This document shows positions 43,940 through 53,054 of a stretch of DNA of 57,961 nucleotides, piece by piece. Origin of the DNA: Candidatus Caccousia avicola (GTDB lineage Bacteria > Bacillota > Clostridia > Oscillospirales > Acutalibacteraceae); assembly GCA_018712435.1 (NCBI GenBank), contig DVGZ01000112.1, positions 1-57,961 on the forward strand. The letters run 5' to 3'. The position numbers and the translations under genes were made by a program. The first letter of the stretch is position 1. Every line of letters starts with the position of its first letter. Below the pieces are notes generated by a model. That model made no database searches, had not been told where the DNA came from, and saw only the letters and a program-made list of their open reading frames with translations.

Positions 43940-43968
43940 AGCATATCATATTCCGTCAAGCTTGTCAA
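43940..43968 (-). promoter_or_regulatory. Promoter of rplU-prp-rpmA
   Basis: Minus strand TTGACA (43968-43963), 17-base spacer, TATGCT (43945-43940). Confidence 0.8.
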
Positions 43969-44016
43969 CAATGAAAAACCGATCTTTGCCGCCCGAAACA
44001 GAAGCGCCCGCCCGGC

Positions 44017-44505
44017 TCAGTAGCCGAACAGTCCCTCCATGCTCTCGTCGTGCTCGATCCAGTCTTTCACCTCCACGACGCGGTATTCCGTTTTCGTGTC
44101 GCGGATCACCACGCGGGTGATGCCGGCGTTGATCACCATGCGCTTGCACATGGAGCATGAGGACGCATGCTCCACATATTCCCCCGTGCGCGCGTCGCGC
44201 CCGACCAGATAGAGCGTCGCGCCGAGCATTTCCTTGCGGGAAGCGCTGATGATGGCGTTTGCCTCCGCATGAACCGAGCGGCACACCTCATACCGCTCGC
44301 CGCGCGGAATCCCCAGCTTTTCCCGGATGCACACGCCGCAGTCGATGCAGTTCGCACGGCCCCGGGGCGCGCCGTTGTAGCCGGAGGAAACGATCTCATC
44401 GTTGCACACGATGATAGCGCCGTAATTCCGGCGCAGGCATGTCCCGCGCTCCAACACTGTTTCCGCGATATCCAGATAATAATTTTCCTTGTCCGTGCGT
44501 ATCAT
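44017..44505 (-). CDS. Deoxycytidylate (dCMP) deaminase
   Basis: 162 residues of the zinc cytidine-deaminase-like fold: HAEANAI (zinc His and catalytic Glu, near 80) and SCSMCKRMVINAGI (two zinc Cys). The additional CIDCGVCIRE segment is typical of dCMP deaminases such as ComEB. It makes dUMP for thymidylate synthesis. SD GGAAGG precedes the ATG. Own promoter. Confidence 0.92.
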   Translation of the reverse strand: MIRTDKENYYLDIAETVLERGTCLRRNYGAIIVCNDEIVSSGYNGAPRGRANCIDCGVCIREKLGIPRGERYEVCRSVHAEANAIISASRKEMLGATLYLVGRDARTGEYVEHASSCSMCKRMVINAGITRVVIRDTKTEYRVVEVKDWIEHDESMEGLFGY

Positions 44506-44566
44506 ATCCGTTTCCTTCCTTCCCGTCGCTTGCGCCGTTTTTCCGGCTGCCTTGTCCTATAAATTT

Positions 44567-44595
44567 ATGATAAAGAATTTTCGCGCCGGAATCAA
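44567..44595 (-). promoter_or_regulatory. Probable promoter of the dCMP deaminase gene
   Basis: Minus strand TTGATT (44595-44590), 17-base spacer, TATCAT (44572-44567). Confidence 0.55.
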
Positions 44596-44625
44596 GTGGT
44601 TTTCGACACAACGCGCCTTTTTCCG

Positions 44626-45531
44626 TCACAGCGCGGGCTGAAGAAAGAGAAACGCGCCGGGGCTGACGGTAAAGGAAATCTGTTTGGTTTTCACGCACTC
44701 ACCATCGCAGGTGGCGATCGCTTCCTTGCCGGAGGAAATCTCCATCTTCCGGCCGCGCCGGTAAATCAGGTAGGGAGCAAACGTCTCGGAATCCAGATGA
44801 CCGCCGCGCTTGTAGGTGCTGAGCATCCGCAGGATCTTCGCGCGCCCCGGTGTGCGGATCAGCACAAAGTCAAGCAGGCCATCATCCGGGACGGCGCGGG
44901 GGGCTCCCCGGTAACCGCCGCCATAATACTGCCCGTTTCCCGCCAGAGCAAAGACAAAGTTCCCGGAAACGCGCTCCTCCCCGTCGATGGTAACCTCCAT
45001 CTCAAATCCCAGCTTGCTGAAAAAGCACTTGACCAGCGCGAGATTGTACGCCATGGAGCCATTGACGAGAGGAAGCCGCTTGAATTGTACCATATGATAC
45101 GCCACTGCCGCATCCAGCCCGATGGCGCACATATCCGCGGCACAGCCGAATTCCGTGAGAATGAGATCCAGCCTGCGGGGCTGCGCGTCAAACTGATGCG
45201 CGGGAGACAGGAAACGCTCCCGTCCTCCGAAGCTCCGCACAAAATCATCCCCCGAACCGCACGGGATAATCCCGAGGGAAACGGTATCCCGTCCCGCCGC
45301 GCCCGAGGCCGCTTCACGAAACGTGCCATCTCCGCCCACCGCGAAAACACGCAGCTCCTCCCCGCGATCCGCCAGCTCGCGCACCAGCGTTTCCGCATGG
45401 CCGGGAGACTGCGTGACGGCCACCTCAAAGGGCTCGCCGCGTGTTTCCCAGTATTCGAGGAATGGCGGGAGCACCGTCTGCCGCGGATCCCGCCTGCCCG
45501 CCGTGGGATTCACCAGAAAAATTGTTTTCAC
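44626..45531 (-). CDS. Diacylglycerol kinase family lipid kinase
   Basis: 301 residues. The N-terminal NAD-kinase-like domain has LVNPTAGRRDP, VAVGGDGTFREAAS-type loop (FAVGGDGTFRE near 63) and PCGSGDDFVRSF; the C-terminal beta-sandwich is complete. Such enzymes (DgkB/YegS) phosphorylate diacylglycerol or related lipids at the inner membrane. GTG start. It follows the RNA methyltransferase gene by 37 bases. Confidence 0.9.
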   Translation of the reverse strand: MKTIFLVNPTAGRRDPRQTVLPPFLEYWETRGEPFEVAVTQSPGHAETLVRELADRGEELRVFAVGGDGTFREAASGAAGRDTVSLGIIPCGSGDDFVRSFGGRERFLSPAHQFDAQPRRLDLILTEFGCAADMCAIGLDAAVAYHMVQFKRLPLVNGSMAYNLALVKCFFSKLGFEMEVTIDGEERVSGNFVFALAGNGQYYGGGYRGAPRAVPDDGLLDFVLIRTPGRAKILRMLSTYKRGGHLDSETFAPYLIYRRGRKMEISSGKEAIATCDGECVKTKQISFTVSPGAFLFLQPAL

Positions 45532-45568
45532 GTTCCGCCCCCCTTGCGCCGTCCGTGCCGAAGCTCCG

Positions 45569-46711
45569 TCAATTCTTTCCGCTCTCGCGCGGCGCTTTGA
45601 AATACTGGTACACCTGACATTTCATCATGCCGTTGTACAGCTTGCGGCGCTTGTCCGCCCGGCGTCCAAAGCATTCCTCAAACGTCTCGTCCGGGCTGAT
45701 GACCGTATAGCTCCAGCCGGGACGCTGCGGAAACACGCGCCCCATCTCACGGTAAATCTCCTCGGCCGCGCGTATGTCCAGCAATCGTTCACCATAGGGG
45801 GGATTGCAGACCACCCAGCCGCGATCGCCCGACGGAGCGAACTCCGACACCGCTCTCTGTTCCACATGAAGCCGCGCCACCACGCCTGCCTTGCGTGCGT
45901 TCTCCATCGTGAGCGAGACAGCCGCCGGATCGAGATCCGAGCCGTGCGCTTCAAAGGCAGCGTCCCGCCGAATCATGGAAAGAGCGCGCTCCTTTTCCCA
46001 TTTCCACACGCCGGGTGCGACCGACTCCCACTTTTCCGCCGCGAAATGCCGCCGCAGGCCCGGCGCAATGTTCAGGGCATACAGCGCCCCCTCAATCAGG
46101 AGCGTTCCCGATCCGCAGAAGGGGTCGTACAGCGCTCCGTCCCAGCGCAGGCGGGACAGATGGATCATGGACGCGGCCAGCGTCTCCTTGATCGGCGCTT
46201 CCACGGAATTTCCGCGGTAGCCGCGCTTGTGCAGGCCGGGCCCGCTGGTATCGAGCATCACGCTGACCTGATCCTTCATCAGCAGAAACTGCACCTGATG
46301 CACGCTTCCCGTTTCCTCCAGCCACGGCACACCGTACCGCTTGCTGAGACGCTCCACAATCGCCTTTTTGATGATGGACTGGCAGGCGGGGACGCTGGAC
46401 AGCTTGGAATTGAGGCTTCTTCCCTTAACGGGAAACGCGTCCTTCTTGCCGATCCATTCCTCCCACGGCAGGGCGCGCACCCCCTGGAAAAGCTCTTCAA
46501 AGGTGATGGCCCGAAAGCTGCCGAGCTGGATCAAAACGCGTTCGCCGTACCGGCACCACAGGTTCGCGCGGGCCAGCAGCTCATCTCCGCCTGTAAAGAG
46601 AACGCGCCCGTTCTGCGGTTCCACGTTCTGCGCCTCCATGGCGCGCAGCTCATCCGCCACAAAGCCCTCGACCCCCAGCAGGCAGGGGACCGCCATCTGA
46701 TATTGATTCAT
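45569..46711 (-). CDS. THUMP-domain class I rRNA methyltransferase (RlmL/YpsC type)
   Basis: 380 residues. N-terminal THUMP/ferredoxin-like RNA-binding region (1-160), then a Rossmann domain with DPFCGSGTLLIEGALY (near 194) and the N2-guanine methyltransferase motif VCNPPYGERL. Relatives methylate G2445 of 23S rRNA. SD AAGGAG lies just before the ATG. Cotranscribed with the MATE gene upstream. Confidence 0.9.
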   Translation of the reverse strand: MNQYQMAVPCLLGVEGFVADELRAMEAQNVEPQNGRVLFTGGDELLARANLWCRYGERVLIQLGSFRAITFEELFQGVRALPWEEWIGKKDAFPVKGRSLNSKLSSVPACQSIIKKAIVERLSKRYGVPWLEETGSVHQVQFLLMKDQVSVMLDTSGPGLHKRGYRGNSVEAPIKETLAASMIHLSRLRWDGALYDPFCGSGTLLIEGALYALNIAPGLRRHFAAEKWESVAPGVWKWEKERALSMIRRDAAFEAHGSDLDPAAVSLTMENARKAGVVARLHVEQRAVSEFAPSGDRGWVVCNPPYGERLLDIRAAEEIYREMGRVFPQRPGWSYTVISPDETFEECFGRRADKRRKLYNGMMKCQVYQYFKAPRESGKN

Positions 46712-46749
46712 GTTACCGCTCCTTGCCGCAGCCTTCGCCGCAAAATATT

Positions 46750-48129
46750 TCAGACCCGGATCGTCTCATCCGGGGTGATCTCCCGCTCCCGCAGGATCCG
46801 TCCGATCATCAGGGCATACACCGTGATGGACGCGAATCCGCACAGGATATCCACCGCCGGTTCAGCGTAAAACGCGCCCGACGCTCCCAGGAAAACCGGC
46901 AGCGCCACCGTCAGCGCCAGATACAGCAGCTTGCGCGTGAGGGAAAGCGTCACGGCAAGCTTCGGAATGCCAAGGGCCGTAAAGCCGTCCACCACTTCAT
47001 ATTGCAGCGCCAGCGGAATCACGCCCAGCGTAAACACACGGATTCCCCACACGGAAAGCTCCACCTGCTGCGGATTCTGTGTGAAAATCCCGACAAACGC
47101 GCCTCCGGCCAGCTGGCTGACCAGAAACATCCCTGTGGTGAAGGCCAGGCACAGTCCGAAGATAAACAGGTAAGCTTTTTTGATCCGCGCGATCTGCTTG
47201 GCTCCGTAGTTGAAGCTGAGGATCGGCTGCGTCCCGCCTGTGATTCCGGCCAAAGGCATGGTAATCATCTGCATATAGCTCTGCACAATGGTAGCGCACG
47301 TTACATAAACGTCACCCATCTCCGCGCCGCCATGCCGCTGCAAAACGGTATTGAGGACAATCAGAAGAATGCTGTCCGTCGCGACAATGATAAAGGGCGA
47401 AAGGCCGAACAGGAGAACCTTGCGCATCAGAGCCCAGGAATATCCGCCAAAGGAAAGGCGCACATGCACCCGCTTTCCCAGAAGGAACACAAGGACAAAC
47501 ACACAGCTGGCCGCCTGAGAGATCACCGTGGCGATCGCCGCTCCGCGCACCTCCAGACCGAGAAGAAAAATGAAAACGGGATCCAGAGCGATATTCAGCG
47601 CCGCGCCGATCAGCACCGTTGTCATCCCGATCCCCGAAAAGCCCTGACAAATAATGAACTGGTTCAAGCCCACCGAAAGGATCGCGAAAGCCGTACCAAG
47701 GACATAAATCGTCAGATAGCTGTCCGCGTACACAAAGGTTTCCTCGCTGGCTCCAAAAGCCATCAGCATAGCATCCTTCGTCAAAAGGAGGACGATCGTG
47801 AGCACGACGGCGAGAACCGTCAGCATCATCGCACAGTTGGACAGAATTCTTCTCGCCCGTTCGTGATCACCCGCTCCCATGCTCATGGCCATGAGCGGAG
47901 CGCCGCCCACGCCAACAAGGAAAGCAAAGGAGGAAACAAGCGTCACAATGGGGCCGCACACGCCTGCGCCCGCAAGCGCCGCGTCCCCAATCACCGGAAT
48001 ATTTCCGATATACATGCGATCCACGATGCTGTACAGAACGTTGACAAACTGGGCAAGCATCGAGGGGATCGCCAGCCGGAATACGAGCGGTCCAACCGGA
48101 TCCCGTCCAAGATCATTCGTTCTTGCCAT
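46750..48129 (-). CDS. MATE family efflux transporter
   Basis: 459 residues with twelve hydrophobic helices in two similar halves. MATE landmarks: NVLYSIVDRMYIG in helix 1 and GGTQPILSFNYGAKQ at the start of the second half. Likely an Na+- or H+-coupled exporter of drugs or metabolites; substrate unknown. It starts 4 bases after the thioesterase gene. Confidence 0.93.
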   Translation of the reverse strand: MARTNDLGRDPVGPLVFRLAIPSMLAQFVNVLYSIVDRMYIGNIPVIGDAALAGAGVCGPIVTLVSSFAFLVGVGGAPLMAMSMGAGDHERARRILSNCAMMLTVLAVVLTIVLLLTKDAMLMAFGASEETFVYADSYLTIYVLGTAFAILSVGLNQFIICQGFSGIGMTTVLIGAALNIALDPVFIFLLGLEVRGAAIATVISQAASCVFVLVFLLGKRVHVRLSFGGYSWALMRKVLLFGLSPFIIVATDSILLIVLNTVLQRHGGAEMGDVYVTCATIVQSYMQMITMPLAGITGGTQPILSFNYGAKQIARIKKAYLFIFGLCLAFTTGMFLVSQLAGGAFVGIFTQNPQQVELSVWGIRVFTLGVIPLALQYEVVDGFTALGIPKLAVTLSLTRKLLYLALTVALPVFLGASGAFYAEPAVDILCGFASITVYALMIGRILREREITPDETIRV

Positions 48130-48133
48130 CGTT

Positions 48134-48571
48134 TCATTCCTCTACGTTTTTCTCGTTTTCGTGCGGCAGCGCACGGAGGATTTCGTCATAATCCGAAGCC
48201 GCCCGGCGCAGGGAAACCGGCCGTCCGCCGCTCAAAAAGCCGTGGCTGCTCTCTCCCGTGCAGCGCAGCATGCCGGAAGCCGCATCCTCCACCCGATAAG
48301 CCAGAAAAAGCTTCGCACCCGTATACCCCTTGACAGAAACCGTAATCCGCACGGTTTCCCCAAAGCAGGCCATAGATTTATAGTCACAGGAAACCTTCAG
48401 CACCGGGCTGACGATCCCCCGTGCTTCCACCTGCTCGAACGGCATCCCGATCTGAGCGAGGAAATCGACCCTTGCTTCCTCAAACCATCGGATGTAGTTG
48501 GAATGATGGACGATCGCCATACCGTCCGTCTCATAATATTGTACCTTGTGAAAATACGGCTCCCACCGCAT
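48134..48571 (-). CDS. Acyl-CoA thioesterase, YbgC/FadM hotdog family
   Basis: 145 residues of a hotdog fold with the active-site stretch YYETDGMAIVHHSNYIRWFEEAR (Asp and His, in part near 17-34). It cleaves short acyl- or hydroxybenzoyl-CoA esters; exact substrate unknown. ATG 48571 has GAGGAGG 8 bases upstream. First gene of a thioesterase-MATE-methyltransferase-lipid kinase operon. Confidence 0.88.
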   Translation of the reverse strand: MRWEPYFHKVQYYETDGMAIVHHSNYIRWFEEARVDFLAQIGMPFEQVEARGIVSPVLKVSCDYKSMACFGETVRITVSVKGYTGAKLFLAYRVEDAASGMLRCTGESSHGFLSGGRPVSLRRAASDYDEILRALPHENEKNVEE

Positions 48572-48634
48572 AACAGAATGCCTCCTCAAAAAGGAAGGAG
48601 AAGGCGAGCCGCCTCCTCCCCAATTTATGTTCCC

Positions 48635-49834
48635 TTACTTTGTGTAATTATCGAAATAGCCCTGCACATACACAATCGGGGTTCCCTTGTCGCCGCTTCC
48701 GGAGGTCAGATCCGCCAGAGAGCCGATCAAATCCGTCAGACGGCGCGGCGTGGTGCCCTGCGTGACCATGGTCCCCTTGAGATTTTCCGCACGCTCGTCC
48801 TTCTCGCGGATTGCGGTGCGGATCGCCTCGCGCAGGCTCTCGCCGGACAGGCCCGCGAAATCATTGTCCGCGAGATATTTCAGCTTGACCTCGTTCGGCG
48901 TTCCATCCAGGCCGGGGGTATGCGCCGGAGAGACGACCGGGTCGGCAAGCTCCCAGATTTTTCCGACCGGATCCTTGAACGCGCCGTCGCCGTAAATCAT
49001 AACCTCCACGTTTTTGCCGGTCTTTTCCAGCAGCAGGCTGTGGATGCGGTCCACCATCTCCTGACAGTGAATCGGGAACAATTTTACGGTTTCCTCCGTC
49101 GCCTTGTTGGAACCGAGCAGGCCATAGCTATCGTTGTAGCCGCTGCCGTTCACGCTCTTGGTCAGAATATCGTCAAGGCCGTACACCTTCTCCGCGCCTG
49201 CCGCCTTGAGGATCCGCTTGGTGCGGGCACGCGTGTGAATGTCGCAGGTCAGGACGTTTTTGGTATAGGAAAGGATGGCCTTCGGATTGTTGGCAAACAC
49301 AATCTCCACCTGCGCGCCGCTTTCCTCGATCAGCGTCTTGTAATACTCCACATAGTCCACGCCGGTGAACACATGCTTCTGATACCCGAACAGCTCGCGG
49401 TATTTCTCCTCCGTGAGCACGTCGCTCCACGGGTTCACGCCCTTCTCGTCCATCTGATCCAGATCGATCAGATGGTTGCCCACCTCATCCGAGGGATAGC
49501 TGAGCATGAGTACGATTTTGCGGCAGCCCTTTGCAATGCCCTTCAGGCAGATGGAAAAGCGGTTCCGGCTGAGAATCGGGAAAATCACGCCGACCGTTTC
49601 CTCTCCAAACTTTTCCTTCACATCCGCGGCGATCGCGTCAATGGACGCATAGTTTCCCTGCGCGCGGGCCACGACGGCCTCTGTCACCGCCACAACGTCC
49701 CGATCACGGATGTCAAAGCCCTCCACCTGAGAAGCGCTCAGCACGGAATCGACCACGATTGCCGCGAGGTCATCCCCTTCGCGGATAATCGGCGCGCGAA
49801 CACCGCGCGATACCGTTCCAACCATTCTTTCCAT
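48635..49834 (-). CDS. Coenzyme F420-0:L-glutamate ligase-like protein (CofE family)
   Basis: 399 residues. The CofE-type core is seen in the N-terminal VAVTEAVVARAQGN, LSRNRFSICLKGIA and the later SGSGDKGTP end. GTP- and metal-dependent gamma-glutamyl ligation is the family reaction. No F420 biosynthesis gene is in the window, and Clostridia generally lack F420, so the true acceptor is unknown. SD GGGAGG upstream. It follows nagB by about 100 bases that include a hairpin without a T tract. Confidence 0.8.
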   Translation of the reverse strand: MERMVGTVSRGVRAPIIREGDDLAAIVVDSVLSASQVEGFDIRDRDVVAVTEAVVARAQGNYASIDAIAADVKEKFGEETVGVIFPILSRNRFSICLKGIAKGCRKIVLMLSYPSDEVGNHLIDLDQMDEKGVNPWSDVLTEEKYRELFGYQKHVFTGVDYVEYYKTLIEESGAQVEIVFANNPKAILSYTKNVLTCDIHTRARTKRILKAAGAEKVYGLDDILTKSVNGSGYNDSYGLLGSNKATEETVKLFPIHCQEMVDRIHSLLLEKTGKNVEVMIYGDGAFKDPVGKIWELADPVVSPAHTPGLDGTPNEVKLKYLADNDFAGLSGESLREAIRTAIREKDERAENLKGTMVTQGTTPRRLTDLIGSLADLTSGSGDKGTPIVYVQGYFDNYTK

Positions 49835-49860
49835 CTTTCTGATTCCTCCCTGTCAAATGT

Positions 49861-49889
49861 CCGGAGCCTTTGGAAATCAAAGGCTCCGG
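49861..49889 (-). repeat. Hairpin between nagB and the CofE-like gene
   Basis: CCGGAGCCTTTG and CAAAGGCTCCGG (12 bp, perfect) around a 5-base loop. There is no T tract on the minus strand, so it may be a processing or stability element, with read-through into the CofE-like gene. Confidence 0.65.
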
Positions 49890-49933
49890 CTCGAAATGTT
49901 TGTTCATTTAAAAAGGATTCGCGTATGTGCGGA

Positions 49934-50686
49934 TCAATCCAGCGCTTCGGGCGCCTTCTCCCGGATGACGCTCAGCGCATCTTCATCGGCCACCACGGTG
50001 ACGTCCGGATGCAGCTGCAGCACGGAAGCGGGCACCTGCGGCGTGATAGGGCCGAAGAAGGAGCGATACAGAATATCGGCCTTGTCCTTCCCGCTGGCCA
50101 CCAGAAGAATCTTCTTGGCGCTCATAATCGAGCCGATTCCCATGGTGACGGCATAGCGCGGAACCTCATTCTCCGAAGCGAAGAAACGGGAATTCGCTTC
50201 AATCGTTTTGGGATTGAGAGCTACCCGGTGCGTGGGAGCCGGGAAGTCGTCGGCAGGCTCATTAAAGCCAATGTGGCCGGTGTGACCGATGCCGAGAAGC
50301 TGAATATCCACTCCTCCCAGAGAACGGATCAGCGCGTCATACAGCCGCCCCTCCTTCTCCGCATCCTTTGCCAGACCGTTCGGAATATGGGTATGCGCCG
50401 GATCGATATTGATATGGCGGAACAGGTTTTCCCTCATGTAGTACGCATAGCTCTGGTCGTGGTCGGGCGCAAGACCGCAGTATTCGTCCAGGTTCACACT
50501 GTGAACCTGCGAGAAATCCAGCATTCCCGCACGGTGCCATTCAATCAGGCAGCGATAGATGCCCAAAGGCGTGGAGCCCGTCGCCAGACCCAGAACACTG
50601 CCGCGTTTGAGAACAACCTGAGCCGCCAGAATCCCGGCAGCCTTTTTGCTCATCTGTTCATAATCCGGAGTAGCAATGATTCTCAT
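49934..50686 (-). CDS. nagB: Glucosamine-6-phosphate deaminase
   Basis: 250 residues with NagB signatures: LATGSTPLGIYR, NLDEYCGLAPDHDQSY (catalytic Asp) and GIGHTGHIGFNEPADDF (Asp/His/Glu site). It converts glucosamine-6-P to fructose-6-P and ammonia. ATG 50686 has AAGGAGG at a 9-base spacing; the earlier ATG lies on the SD. No nagA in the window. Confidence 0.95.
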   Translation of the reverse strand: MRIIATPDYEQMSKKAAGILAAQVVLKRGSVLGLATGSTPLGIYRCLIEWHRAGMLDFSQVHSVNLDEYCGLAPDHDQSYAYYMRENLFRHINIDPAHTHIPNGLAKDAEKEGRLYDALIRSLGGVDIQLLGIGHTGHIGFNEPADDFPAPTHRVALNPKTIEANSRFFASENEVPRYAVTMGIGSIMSAKKILLVASGKDKADILYRSFFGPITPQVPASVLQLHPDVTVVADEDALSVIREKAPEALD

Positions 50687-50794
50687 AAAATACATCCTCC
50701 TTCTTCACCGAGGGAACAACGGATCCTCCATACAGGCGGCTGTCCGCTTTTCCGCTTCTGCCGTTATTGTAACACAGGAGACGAGCAAAGTCAC

Positions 50795-50834
50795 CCTTTT
50801 CCAAACTTTTTCCGCAAGAAAAAGTGGAAAGGGC
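50795..50834. repeat. Intergenic hairpin upstream of nagB and moxR
   Basis: CCCTTTTCCA...ACTTTTTC pairs with GAAAAAGT...GGAAAGGG around CGCAA. It resembles the low-complexity intergenic block at 15360-15545 in style. A plausible moxR promoter (TTGTTC-N18-TACAAT, ending 50884) lies downstream. Confidence 0.45.
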
Positions 50835-50940
50835 TTCGGGGTGCAGATTTCCCCTTGTTCCCCGCAGGATTTTCATGATACAATAAAATTAGATAAAAAA
50901 TCAATAGCTCTAAAAGAATTTTCATGGGAGGAACCGCACA

Positions 50941-51918
50941 ATGGCGCAGCAGGAAAGGCCGGACGTCACACCCGTCCGGGAACTGGGGGAAAAGCTGATT
51001 CAGAATATCGAAACCGTTATCATGGGCAAAGAGGAGATCATCCGCAAGGCGGTCATCTGCCTGCTTGCCGGAGGGCATATCCTGCTGGAGGATATCCCCG
51101 GCACGGGAAAGACCACACTGGCCAAAGCCATCGCCCGATCAGTCGGGTGCTCCTTCGGACGCGTCCAGTTCACACCGGATCTGCTTCCCTCCGATTTGAC
51201 AGGCGTGAGCTTTTACAATCAGAAGGAACAGCGCTTTGAATTCAAGCGGGGAGCCGTGTTCACCAACATCCTGCTGGCGGACGAAATCAACCGCGCCACG
51301 CCGCGCACCCAGTCCAGCCTACTCGAATGTATGGAGGAGCGTCAGGTGAGTGTCGACGGCGTGACGCACCGCCTCGACGAACCCTTCCTCGTCATGGCGA
51401 CGCAAAACCCCATCGAGATCCAGGGAACGTTTCCCCTGCCGGAGGCGCAGCTGGACCGTTTCCTCATGCGCCTTTCCATGGGGTATCCCGCCGCGGAGGA
51501 CGAGAAACGGATGCTGCTCGGCTTTTCCTCGTCCAGCCCGCTGGACACACTGAAATCCGTGGCACAGGCGGAGGAAGTGATTCAGGCGCAGAAGCTGTGC
51601 CGCGAGGTATTCGCCGGGGAAGCCGTGTGCGGCTATATTGTGGCAATCGCGGAAGCCTCCCGCACGGACGAGGGTCTGCGCTACGGCGCAAGCCCCCGCG
51701 CCTCTCTGGCACTGCTGCACGCCTCGCAGGCCCACGCGGCCTTGGAGGGACGCGGCTACGTTCTGCCGGACGATGTGAAGGCGGTCTGCGCCGACGTACT
51801 GTGTCACCGTGTCCTGTGCCGTGCCGCGCGGGGCGCGCAGGCCAAGGCGGAAGCGCTTGAGATTCTGCGCCAAATTCTGGTGCGCGTCCCCGCTCCGACC
51901 GAAGCTTCCCTGCGCTGA
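50941..51918 (+). CDS. MoxR family AAA+ ATPase
   Basis: 325 residues: Walker A EDIPGTGKTTLAK (near 46-58), Walker B LLADEINRATPRTQSSLLE, sensor NPIEIQGTFPLPEAQLDRF and the C-terminal lid. MoxR ATPases act as chaperones that load cofactors or assemble membrane/secreted complexes with partner DUF58 and VWA proteins. SD GGGAGG precedes the ATG. First of three plus-strand genes. Confidence 0.93.
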   Translation: MAQQERPDVTPVRELGEKLIQNIETVIMGKEEIIRKAVICLLAGGHILLEDIPGTGKTTLAKAIARSVGCSFGRVQFTPDLLPSDLTGVSFYNQKEQRFEFKRGAVFTNILLADEINRATPRTQSSLLECMEERQVSVDGVTHRLDEPFLVMATQNPIEIQGTFPLPEAQLDRFLMRLSMGYPAAEDEKRMLLGFSSSSPLDTLKSVAQAEEVIQAQKLCREVFAGEAVCGYIVAIAEASRTDEGLRYGASPRASLALLHASQAHAALEGRGYVLPDDVKAVCADVLCHRVLCRAARGAQAKAEALEILRQILVRVPAPTEASLR

Positions 51919-51926
51919 GGACCGCC

Positions 51927-53054
51927 ATGGAACTGATTGTTTTGCTGCTGCTCCTGCTGGCCGCCGTCTGGCTGCAGGGCGTTCTGTACCGAACCTACGC
52001 CTTTCGCCGTCTGGATTACTCCTGCTCGCTGGACCGGCGCGAAGCCGTCGAGGGAGACCGCATTCACTTGCAGGAAGTAGTCTCCAACCGCAAGCTGCTT
52101 CCGCTTCCCTGGCTCAAATCGGAAATCACCACCTCCAAATGGCTGGAATTTTCGGAACTGCAATCCGTTGTCACTGGAGACACTCGCTTTATCTCCAGCT
52201 TTTTTCTGGTACGAAGCTTTCAGCGCGTGACCAGAACATGGGAAGGACGCTGTCTCAAACGCGGAGTGTTCACCATCCAAAAAACAGTCCTTGTAGCTTC
52301 CGATCTTCTGGGGGGAGCCTCCTTTTCCTCGACCGCTCCGGCGGGCAGTCAGGTGGTGGTGTTCCCGAAAGCGTTGGATCTCGAGGAGAATTTCATCTCT
52401 GTAAGCCGGAACATGGGAGAAACCTGCGTGCGCCGCAATCTTCTTCCGGATCCCTTCTTCATCGCGGGAGTGCGGGAATACCAGCAGGGAGATCCGATGA
52501 ATCACATCCACTGGCCCGCCACAGCGCGGGAAGGGCGTTTGATGGTCTACCAGAACGATTCCTCCTCCTCGCAGAGCCGGGCTGTCATTCTCAATATGCA
52601 GACGCGGGAATATGCCAATTCCGGCGCGGTGGACGCGGATCTGCTGGAAAACGCCATCCGCACCTGCGCCGCTCTCTTTGAACAAACGGCCGGAGAGAAT
52701 ATCCCTCTGCGCTTTCTTGCCAATACACCGGACGCTGTCGCAACCGAGGAAGCCTGGGGGGAAAGCTGTCTGCATAGCCTTCTGGATCTTCTGGCCCGTC
52801 TGCCGTTAAAAAGCGGCGAGCATTTTCCTTTTTACCTCAACGCCCTCCACGACAGTCTGACGGCAACCGATATCATCCTTGTGACCTGCTATCTCGACGA
52901 GGCGATTCTTCGCTTCGCCCATGACAAGATGGACGCCGGGGTTCCGGTGCGCCTGTACCTTCTGGACCCCAATCCTCTCCCCATGGAAGCGGGCGATCTG
53001 GACATTTTCATGGTACGGGCGCCATCCGCACAGAAGGGAGGCGAAGCGTCATGA
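51927..53054 (+). CDS. DUF58 domain-containing protein
   Basis: 375 residues. One N-terminal membrane helix (about 2-19), then a Greek-key beta region and the DUF58 signature VREYQQGDPMNHIHWPATAREGRLMV (near 180-205, two parts). The C-terminus has a VWA-like fold. DUF58 proteins nearly always accompany MoxR ATPases. It overlaps the next gene by ATGA. Confidence 0.9.
   Translation: MELIVLLLLLLAAVWLQGVLYRTYAFRRLDYSCSLDRREAVEGDRIHLQEVVSNRKLLPLPWLKSEITTSKWLEFSELQSVVTGDTRFISSFFLVRSFQRVTRTWEGRCLKRGVFTIQKTVLVASDLLGGASFSSTAPAGSQVVVFPKALDLEENFISVSRNMGETCVRRNLLPDPFFIAGVREYQQGDPMNHIHWPATAREGRLMVYQNDSSSSQSRAVILNMQTREYANSGAVDADLLENAIRTCAALFEQTAGENIPLRFLANTPDAVATEEAWGESCLHSLLDLLARLPLKSGEHFPFYLNALHDSLTATDIILVTCYLDEAILRFAHDKMDAGVPVRLYLLDPNPLPMEAGDLDIFMVRAPSAQKGGEAS

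Noticed and set aside
47879..50878. 999-codon plus-strand frame across nagB, the CofE-like gene and the thioesterase
   Set aside because: Overlaps several clear genes on the other strand and crosses their promoters and hairpins.
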